A stretch of DNA of 64,000 bases from Mycogone perniciosa (taxonomy: Eukaryota > Ascomycota > Sordariomycetes > Hypocreales > Hypocreaceae). The number at the start of each line of letters is the position of its first letter. Position 1 is the stretch's first letter. The stretch is from positions 62,001-126,000 of the forward strand of contig JAOALB010000030.1 in assembly GCA_025331125.1 (NCBI GenBank). Direction: 5' to 3'. Of this stretch, positions 56,444-64,000 are shown in pieces. The position numbers were made by a program, and so were the translations under genes. Below the pieces are notes generated by a model. The model saw only the letters and a program-made list of their open reading frames with translations. It ran no database searches and had not been told where the DNA came from.

Positions 56444-57090
56444 AAGGATGATGCGTGTACATGCCATCAACGGATTAACATGTCTGTCTTTCGTTACGTT
56501 GGGTGTTTTTGAAAAAGGGGCGGCATGTCAATTACCATCATCATCATCACTGTCTGGCGGAAAGCTTTGATTATCATTTTCTTTTTATCCTCCACATTCC
56601 CTGGGTTTTTTTGTTAACCCTTTTTCTTTTTCCTTATTACCCACCTCTACTTGAACTCCATTCTTTACTATTATTATTTTTCTTTCTTTTTCTTCTTCTT
56701 TATGTGAGGAATCTGTTAGACGTTGGAGGAGATTCCCCCCCCCCTAAACAGCTTAGGTGTATAGGAGGTGCTCTTGGGCCTTGCCTTTTTTTATGTCTGT
56801 GTGTGTGTGTGTATGTGTGTGTGTACTCTTTTTACATTGTGGGGGATTGACTTGACTTTGTTCCATAGCGGAGGCGAAAGAGGGATTGTCTTTTTTTCTG
56901 GAATTAGCAGTATGAAGAATTGGAATGACGAAGTGCGTCTTTTTAAGTATGGGCAGTTGATTGCTTGCTTCTCGTGAATTGTGAAAGATAAAACGTATGA
57001 TTCTTCGTAGCGGGCTGGTCATTTTTGCTATCCATCCTACCTCGTAGCCGTCGTGATATCCGTTTGTTTTACTTGCCCATCATAACAATA
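56444..57090. other. Convergent 3' intergenic region with GT repeats
   Basis: About 650 bp between BUD6 (+) and ELP1 (-). It is T-rich, with a poly-pyrimidine stretch at 56580-56700 and a (TG)n tract at 56798-56825. No gene supported. Confidence 0.6.
56798..56825. repeat. (TG)n microsatellite
   Basis: TGTGTGTGTGTGTATGTGTG-type repeat in the 3' region of BUD6, interrupted once by A. Confidence 0.9.
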
Positions 57091-60000
57091 TCATCCTAGC
57101 AACGCCAGCCTCTGGAGTCCTGATATAATCGGAGGCTCCGCCTTCTTGCCCTGCTCCTGTGCCCACTCCTGGAACACACCCTCACCACCCTTTGCCTTGC
57201 CTGAATCTCCCTCATATGTCGCACCGCTCTCATACTGCTGCTGTTGCTGCTGTGATTGCGACGCAGGGAATACCTCCACAATCCCACCTTCACATGCCTC
57301 AACCACCTCTGCCATCAGTGCCTCCGCCGCACGTGCTCGCTCCGCCATGCCTCTCCTTACGAGAGCAAAGACCAACCTCTCAACATCAGTCTTGCTCGCT
57401 TCAACGCGCTCGATGAGACGTCGCACACTGTTGACTAAGTACTCCTCCTCGTAGACCGTGCCCTTGCGACCTCTTGCGCGCTTCTTTTCCTCACGACGGC
57501 GGTTCTTGCTCGTTGCGCGACTGACGCCCGTGCCTACTGTGCCGACGCTGCCAGCTTTGCCGGTGTAGCGCGTGAAGAGACTGGCGCTGGTACTGATGCG
57601 CGAACTTGCTGCTATGGAGACATCGTCAGGGAGGTCTTCGCCGCCGGCGCGCTCACCTTCGTAAAAGGCGAGAGGGTCCTCGGCTGCTTTGCGTCGCAGC
57701 TCGGCGACACGGGGGACTTGCGCGAGGAGTTGGCCCTTGCAGTCGGCGAGGAATTCGGTAGTTCGGCCGAGAGCCTCGGCAAGTCCGACGTCGACGGCGG
57801 CTTCGAGGAGGTCAGGGCGGGAGTGTTGGATGACGAGACGGATGGCTTCGGCGAAGAGATAGCCCCTGCAGAGACACTTGACGGCGGTTTCGAGAGCATT
57901 GAGATAGTCGAGGTGGATAGTTGCTGCGGAGGAGAAATCTTTAGCCTCCCAGAGTGCGTCGGCGAGCGTGGTGGCGAGATCGGCCCTTGCGTCTGCGGAT
58001 AGGGGAGGGTCCTGTTGGTAGGCAGTGAAGAGGCATTCTTGCCAGCATGTCGCACCAGCTGCGCGGTAGCAGCCGGTTGCCTTGGCGTAGTTCTGGATCG
58101 ACTCGTACGCCAGGCCGGCCTCCCGGAAGGAAGACTTGGACTCCAGGTGAACAGCGTAAAGCTCAGTTAGGGTCCGCAGGCGTGGCTGGTCGTAGCGGTA
58201 GAGCTTAAGAGCTTCCTGGTAGAGGCTGTGCTTGGTAGTGTATTTGCACAATTCATCAAAGGCATCGAGGGTTTGGAGGTGAGCTAGGGCCTTCTGCCGG
58301 CGAGCAAGGTGGTCGTCAATCTCGAACTTGCGGCGAAGGTCAGATAAGACGTGGAGATTCTGAATGAATGGGAGATATTCCCTAGGGTCTCTCTGCGACT
58401 GCTGCGCAACTAGCAATGCGAGATCGAGGTTGTACAGACCCAAGGCGTTCTCATAAACCCGATTAACGTCCACCAGGAAGCAGATGTGCTCAACTGCCTT
58501 TTCCGCCAATTTCTCGTCCTCTTGCATCAGTTCTGCAACAAGTGTCAAGCCATCATCTAACGCAGGTGGGACCTTGCAGACGTGAGAAGTGGTGATGTTT
58601 TGAAGGTGTGTAGCTTTCCGAGATTGCAGGCCCTTGAGAATTGCATCGCATATGGCGTTAACCTTGGAGCCAGAGGGCTTTGTTGACGGTGAGGTTTCTT
58701 GGGCTAAAGTGAGGTTATTTATTTGGATCTTGCGATGCTTTGTGTCTTGGTACATCGTTTGGGTGACGTCCTCCTCCCTATTGATGATCTTAGTCGTTGT
58801 CTTTTAACAAAAGGATAAAAGTGACTTACCGGAGGGATGATAAGAATAAATCAATGTAAGTGACCTCCTTGAGCTGATCCAGGAATAAGCCAACACAGGA
58901 CAAGAATTGTTCAGGCTGATGATCATATAGGATATTCATGTCAACTCGCTGCGTTCGGCAGTATGAGAATGCCCGGCCATAGTTCTTCTCTTCGATGAGA
59001 CTTCGAATACCAGCAACTACCATGGCTCTTGGGAATATTGTTTCCAGGTTACCTCGGGGCATTTGGAGCACAATGCTCATATTGGTTGGCATGGCAGTGA
59101 CCAGACGAGAGCCGCGCTCGACGCTACGGCATCGTTCATCCTTTTCAGGATCATCTGCCGGAACCTCCAAATCTAGAACAAGTTAGTATACTATTTAAAT
59201 CGTGTTACTTATCAATAACAGTGTCTCACCTTCGACATCGGCAGCCAAGTGTACGTATTTGACATAGTGATTGCTTGTCGTGAAGATAAGATGACTTGGC
59301 GTGACGATGAAGGAAGTACAGTTCTTCGCTAACAATCTTGAGTTCGCAAAGATGTGTCCACCTCTTGACAAACCAAAGGCCGTCAAAACACCATCATGCT
59401 TACTCATTTCAAACCATGGGAGCTGTGTAGTGAATTCAATTGGCAAGAGGTCGTTGCCAGAATCTGACAGCTTATACAGCCTACCAACGGGGTCTTGGCC
59501 ATAGCTTTCGACAGTAGAATCATCGTCATAAGTCGAAGTAGCTACCAGAAGCTGATAGTTATCAAGCATACTGATCTCAGCACCATTCGCTCCACCCATC
59601 TTCACAACAAGTTGCAAGTGGCCAAGCTCATCCTGATAGCCCATGCATCGAAGACTGTCATCCGTAACCCAGCAGATTCTCAGGGGAGCATGGTTTTCGG
59701 GCATATTGGCTGTATCAAAGGGAAGTTTGAGCACCTGCACCGGCTTGGTTGTCCTTCCGTTTTTTACCGGCAATTCATAGACGTCAACGCCTTTGTGATG
59801 TAGGACGGCAAATGAGGCATTTTGCCGCCCAAAAACCACATCAACGATTGATGATTCTGCTGTGATATCAAATAGAGACATTGGTGGTGGTACGTTGGCT
59901 GTTCGAAGGGGGGTTACTTTGACGGTTTCTCCATCGATGACAGCGACCACTCCATTGTCATGTGGAAGCCGACAGGAACCTCGAGCTGTGTGGAAGACTT

Positions 60001-61222
60001 TTTCGGCCAAGATGACACTGTCTGTCGAGGCTGCAGCAAAGCGCAGAGCTTTTTCTGGATGCCAGGCTAGGCAGTTGAACCCAGGCTCCATAGCGATTTC
60101 CTGCTTTAGATACCAATGGTAATTTCCCATGGTCCAGAGTTGTATGGTATCCCTCAGTATGACGGCCAGTACGGTAGAGTCGGAGTTCCAGTCAAGCCGG
60201 ATATTGATGCCATCGCCAGTTAAGATGGACCCATTTGGAGAACGCAACGTAAACTGGCCATGGCGCAGACCATTTCGCTCGAAGAACACGACGTCTACCC
60301 TATCAGTCAACCGTTGGATGCCGGCCACGAGATTGCCCGAGGGCCTCCAGCTCAGCGCGCCCTCTAGTCCATCCACAGGCTCACTGGCGCTGTCAAGTTC
60401 ACCTTCGCGAGAATATACCCGGACGACTCGCCGGGCGCCCTCCTGGACAGAGTTGATAGCGACGAAAGCGCCGTCTCCGCGCCAGCTGATGGTGGTCAAG
60501 CCGTCCTCATTGGAACTCGGGAGGCCCTCGTCAACTCTTTCGGGTATCGTGGGGTCTCTCATGGCCTTTGCGCCGCGGCCTTGGAATTGCGTCTCCTTCT
60601 TACCCCATCCAACGGAAACATGCTTTGATGCCTTGAGGTCCTCTGAAGTCATGGTTACTTCGGCCACGGGATCAAAGGCGCTGCCCATGAAGATGACGGT
60701 GTCGGCTTTGGTGACGACTGCCAACAGTTCCTCGTCAGGGGACCACTTCGCGGCCGCAATACCGGCATCGATGGAGCCCATGATTTCGATATGAACGTCA
60801 TTGTTGGAGAATTGGTCCTCCCGGACGGTGATGATGTCGCCGCCTTCCAGAACCAGACATGTGGCCGCGCCGCTGCTGAGACGCTGGATATTCACGATCC
60901 TGTCCACCAGCAAGTCCGGGTTTGGGCTTGGAGCATCCCAGCTAGCCACTGAGCGATGCGATCTTGAGCGTTTTTGACATGTTAGCCGTCTCGAGTCATA
61001 GTCATGGTGATGTCTGGCAGAAAATTGCCCCGCCCCCGCTTCGCTTTTTTGCCAAACCTACATCGACTCATCGTTTTCTGAGACTCTCACCAGCTCAATG
61101 CTGGAGCTCTGGGATGTCGGGCCTATCGTGCACAAAATCTCATCGTTTTCAGGGTCCCAGCAGGCAGAGGTGACGTCGGGATGTCTCCATCGACCAAATC
61201 GGAGGTTGCGAAGGTTGCGCAT
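57091..61222 (-). CDS. ELP1: Elongator complex subunit 1 (ELP1/IKI3)
   Basis: Four exons on the minus strand (61222-61062, 60962-59230, 59172-58830, 58777-57091) give 1307 aa, close to the family length. The start MRNLRNLRFGRWRHPD is the usual IKI3 N-terminus. Introns are 99, 57 and 52 nt, the second with a perfect TACTAAC branch. The N-terminal half forms WD40-like propellers (AAKWSPDEELLAVVTKAD, TISWRGDGAFVAINSV, RLDWNSDSTVLAVILRD). The C-terminal half is TPR-like and helical (YLPFIQNLHVLSDLRRKFEI, ALKLYRYDQPRLRTLTELY). A basic KNRRREEKKRARGRKG patch near the end is the likely tRNA-binding and nuclear element, and a short Gln run precedes the C-terminus. ELP1 scaffolds Elongator, which modifies wobble uridines of tRNAs. 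It is divergent from the DUF3984-type gene. Confidence 0.95.
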
Positions 61223-62130
61223 TGTGGTTTAGGCGCTTGGAGGGGCGTCACCCATGAGAGAGCCCTGTCAGGCCACACAGTCCCTCCTATTTTTTTTTCT
61301 TTGCGCCGTTTTTTTATGCCCGCACGAGGAGAGGTTCGTATTGTCTGGTGACCTCAGGGCTGCAGCCGGGCTTCAGGGCAGACCCGTGGTTGTGCTGGGT
61401 TTTTGCTTGTCATGCAAAATGGGCATTGGATGATAGGTAGGTTTATTAAGTGCCTATGGAGCCCGAATTTTTGTGGAAGATCGGCACTAACAAGGCCCGA
61501 TGGCAGATATGTGCTAGTGGTGGTGTAAGTACTGGACGTCTTCTGTATGGACGGTTTGAAGGGCCAAAAGCTCCGTAGCAGTTGGCTTATATATATGCAC
61601 TCCATATTTACCTCTTCGGCGTGATAGAGATAGTACTATTTCCTGATCATACATAGATATGTATCTCTCCGCAGCCTTGGCAGTAAAATTTTCAACAGCT
61701 TGCATGGCTAGACATGCGACTTGTTACCGAGCTGCAGCCCGCCTGCAAGAAGTTGGGCGCCACTGCGGGCGGCATTTGGCGAGTTACAGTGGGAGTCCGC
61801 CGGCTCTCAGCGGCTTTCAGCGAATCACAAGCACCCGCAAGCCTCGGCGCAAATCACTACCCAAGCTGTGTCGAACCTCCAGTTCCCGGCTCTTCCCATT
61901 CTCCATCCGATCCCCCATCTCCTCATTCCTGTATTAATACCCATTCCGTTTCCTCCTCATGGCCACAAATACGGCCGACCGTTCAGTGATATCCGCTCCG
62001 TCTCCTCGTTAACATCAACATCGAACAGGGTATCTAGGACTCTTCTCCTCATCCACTGCGTGCCAATTCATCCCCAAAGGCAACCTCGTCACTCTGACCG
62101 AACGAACGGCGGTCAATCTCCCTGTTGATC
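61223..62130. other. Divergent promoter region of ELP1 and the DUF3984-type gene
   Basis: About 910 bp with no gene. A T-run region lies near the ELP1 start (about 61290-61320), a TATATATA word sits near 61590, and C-rich leader DNA follows. Confidence 0.5.
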
Positions 62131-63231
62131 ATGGATGTCTCCTACAATCCACATGCTGAGCGCGCTCGTCGCAAGAATCGCTCATCCACAAACATCAACC
62201 ACCTTACGCTCGCGCCTTTAACGACCAAACTTCCTCTCAATGACGTCGACGCCGTTTCCAACTCCAGCGCTCCCTTCCCTCGCCCAAGCACGTCCTATCT
62301 CCAGGGCAAATCTGCCCCTACAACACCGCGTCTGCTCGCGAGCTCTGCTACGAAGCCTCGCTCACGGTCAAAATCCCACAACCGCACTCCCTCCGCCCCG
62401 GGAGAGCCGATTACGAAAAGCAAGTCGTCATCGCACCTGGTCAATACCAATGCGCGAAGAGCCGTGTCTGGCACTACCACACCACGACAACGACACGACG
62501 ACAAAACCGACGGTGACTGGCTGTTGAGGACTGGTGCATTCATGACTTTCGAGGCGAGAGAATACAAGGGCCAGGCATGGCTTGTGTCGCGTCAAAGCTC
62601 GACCAGCCTCACGGGCACGCGCGATGCCGATGAAGAGGCCTTCGAGCGTGAACTTGCCCGTGAGCGCGAAATGACTAGCCGACATGCTAGCAGGCGTGGC
62701 AGTCTTTCCTTAGTTACCGATGACGACATGTCCATCATCGGGAGCAAAGTTCCCAGCCGATTCAATAGCCGGTCTCACAGCATTGTCGAGAGCCGGAGCC
62801 AGCTTCTCACACCACTAGATAGGGTAGAGGACGACTCCTACTTCCCAACCCAAGAGTACATCCCTGGGCCTGACTTTGTCGACCTCGACGAGAAGCTCGA
62901 GCAGTTGGAGCAGGATACAGCAGATAATGATGAGGCTGATGTTAAGAGGCTGCTGCGACGTAGCAATTCGGGCAAGGGCTCTTGGATGAGTAACGTCATT
63001 GGATGGTCACTCTTTTCAGTAGACGAGCATGAGGAAGACCCAGACGAGGACTCGGAAGATGATGACACATTGGGAGATTCCCGGTCACTGGCCGATCGCA
63101 GCGCATGGCTCAAGCGTCACTGCGAGGGTCCGTTGGACCCCGAAGACTTAATACCGCCTCCAAGGACAGATGAGGGTGGCTGGAGCGACGCGGCTTGGCT
63201 GCTGAGCGTGGCAAGCAAGGTCATCTTTTAA
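62131..63231 (+). CDS. DUF3984-type fungal protein of unknown function
   Basis: Single exon, 366 aa, from the ATG at 62131 (the frame opens two codons earlier with TTG). The N-terminal third is basic and Ser/Thr/Pro-rich (RARRKNRSSTNINHLTLAPL). The core shows DGDWLLRTGAFMTFEAREYK and GQAWLVSRQSSTSLTGTRDA, followed by REREMTSRHASRRGSLS, a Ser-rich regulatory-looking stretch. An acidic helix (DLDEKLEQLEQDTADNDEAD) precedes GSWMSNVIGWSLFSVDEHEE, a possible amphipathic segment, and the end is GGWSDAAWLLSVASKVIF. This layout matches fungal proteins annotated with DUF3984 as I recall it. Function is unknown. Many RxxS sites suggest phosphoregulation. No membrane helix or signal peptide is evident. 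Confidence 0.75.
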   Translation: MDVSYNPHAERARRKNRSSTNINHLTLAPLTTKLPLNDVDAVSNSSAPFPRPSTSYLQGKSAPTTPRLLASSATKPRSRSKSHNRTPSAPGEPITKSKSSSHLVNTNARRAVSGTTTPRQRHDDKTDGDWLLRTGAFMTFEAREYKGQAWLVSRQSSTSLTGTRDADEEAFERELAREREMTSRHASRRGSLSLVTDDDMSIIGSKVPSRFNSRSHSIVESRSQLLTPLDRVEDDSYFPTQEYIPGPDFVDLDEKLEQLEQDTADNDEADVKRLLRRSNSGKGSWMSNVIGWSLFSVDEHEEDPDEDSEDDDTLGDSRSLADRSAWLKRHCEGPLDPEDLIPPPRTDEGGWSDAAWLLSVASKVIF

Positions 63232-63877
63232 AACAAACAGTACACGACCTAAGGAGAGTCGGATTCTATACAGATATGTTAATTGCTTTTGTGACGGCGT
63301 TGAATACATGAATCACTTAGCTGCAGCACACGTCAATTTTTGTCTTACCTTACTTGGCAGTACTCCGTTGTAGTATTAACATGGATCACCATAAATGCGG
63401 AGTATGCTCAGGACTATCTATCTAGGTGCCTGGATATTGCTTCTCCTTAACGGCGACCCGATGACAATTATCCCCGAGTATATGGGACCAACAATGCTGA
63501 AAAATCCCTCTCTATCTCAGCTTGTGCCAATCCGAGGCTGGAGGCAGGTTTATCAAAATCAAATCTACGATAAAGGAACCAACAACAGCAACAACACAAG
63601 GATCGGATACCGCCCACCCGATCTTGGGACACGGGATAAGGCAGAGAGGGTCCTACGGAGTAATACAAGCCGGACTAGTACTACTACTACAACTATTATT
63701 GCCCATTGCTCTGATCAGAGGTTTAAACTTGTCAGTGGTCCGGGGGATCACCCTGCAGGGTCCACAAGGGGATTTAATGAGCAATCTTGAACTTGATCAA
63801 ATCGTTGATGCCACAGCATCTCCACCAATCGGGCATATCCCTTCATACGAGCACGGGTGCCCGAGCTGTATGCACAA

Positions 63878-63903
63878 GATGATGATGATGATGATGATGA
63901 TGG
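63878..63903. repeat. (GAT)n trinucleotide repeat
   Basis: Run of GAT/ATG triplets (GATGATGATGATGATGATGA). Noncoding low complexity. Confidence 0.9.
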
Positions 63904-63926
63904 TCTTTCGGCTTCAAGGGACGGAA

Positions 63927-63965
63927 CAAGCCAGGAGCAAGCCAGGAGCAAGCCAGGAGCAAGCC
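63927..63965. repeat. 11-bp tandem repeat, 3.5 copies
   Basis: Unit CAAGCCAGGAG repeated three times exactly plus CAAGCC. The 11-bp period is about one helical turn; no spacer diversity, so not CRISPR-like. Confidence 0.95.
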
Positions 63966-64000
63966 TCTTCTTCATCAGTTCGGCCTTAGCTGATAAAACC

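Larger units (their letters stand above)
63232..64000. other. Right-end intergenic region, repeat-bearing
   Basis: No supported gene in the last 770 bp. Frames of 130-155 codons span triplet repeats and lack coding texture. Copies of the TACTCCGT and CTACGGAGTA motifs lie near 63360 and 63655. Confidence 0.5.

Noticed and set aside
63927..63965. Tandem repeat that might suggest an array-type element
   Set aside because: Units are contiguous with no spacers; a simple 11-bp minisatellite.

Overview
This is nuclear DNA from a filamentous ascomycete (Pezizomycotina). Protein-coding genes lie on both strands and carry many short introns (about 46-105 nt) with GTRNGT-type donors and CTAAC/CTGAC-like branch sites. 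The gene set is fungal: an NRC-2-type AGC kinase, a Mug190-type SMP/C2 protein, a BUD6/AIP3 polarity protein, and a GFD2-like relic. Intergenic DNA is sprinkled with the short palindromes TACGGAGTA/TACTCCGTA and TACTTCGTA/TACGAAGTA. A placement in Sordariomycetes/Hypocreales is an inference from overall feel and is not proven by the sequence.

Layout, 1-27 kb: C-terminal end of a large protein that looks like the tail of a fungal USP-type deubiquitinase (+); a DyP-type peroxidase with a mitochondrial-type leader (-); a gene-poor stretch with one small spliced candidate gene; an unrecognised 581-aa protein (+); a nucleotide-sugar/triose-phosphate-type transporter (+); the divergent ribosome-biogenesis pair RPF1 (-) and NOC3 (+); an unrecognised 358-aa protein (-); a 2.4-kb gene-free stretch containing an AT-rich, RIP-like segment; a sugar-nucleotide 4,6-dehydratase (+); a glycine-rich-domain (DUF1399/GRDP) protein with a Gly/Cys-rich tail (-); a decayed GFD2/YDR514C-like copy (+); and mitochondrial seryl-tRNA synthetase (+).

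Layout, 27-64 kb: an AT-hook/C2H2 protein (+); a 1.9-kb promoter region rich in the palindromes; NRC-2 kinase (+); a CorA-like membrane protein without a GMN motif (+); an intron-containing tRNA-Leu(AAG) (+); a divergent SDR lacking the catalytic Tyr (+); a Mug190-type lipid-transfer/C2 protein (-); a DHA1 MFS exporter (-); an integral membrane protein of unknown role (+); an FAD monooxygenase with a GC-AG intron and a frameshift (+); a UCH-type deubiquitinase with Glu at the usual catalytic Asp (+); an inositol-type sugar transporter (+); BUD6/AIP3 (+); Elongator subunit ELP1 (-), convergent with BUD6; a DUF3984-type protein (+); and a terminal repeat-rich stretch.

Most genes are housekeeping: ribosome assembly (RPF1, NOC3), tRNA function (SerRS, ELP1, tRNA-Leu), ubiquitin turnover, polarity and membrane organisation (BUD6, NRC-2, Mug190) and transport. 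I see no secondary-metabolite cluster, no intact transposon and no CRISPR or prophage-like system. The most unusual signals are decay events (GFD2-like relic, RIP-like tract, monooxygenase frameshift), active-site departures (UCH, SDR, CorA-like), a stop-free 3n intron in BUD6 and the dispersed palindromes. All exon joins were worked out by hand from splice signals and reading-frame continuity; total coding lengths are divisible by three for every multi-exon model given, except the frameshifted monooxygenase.
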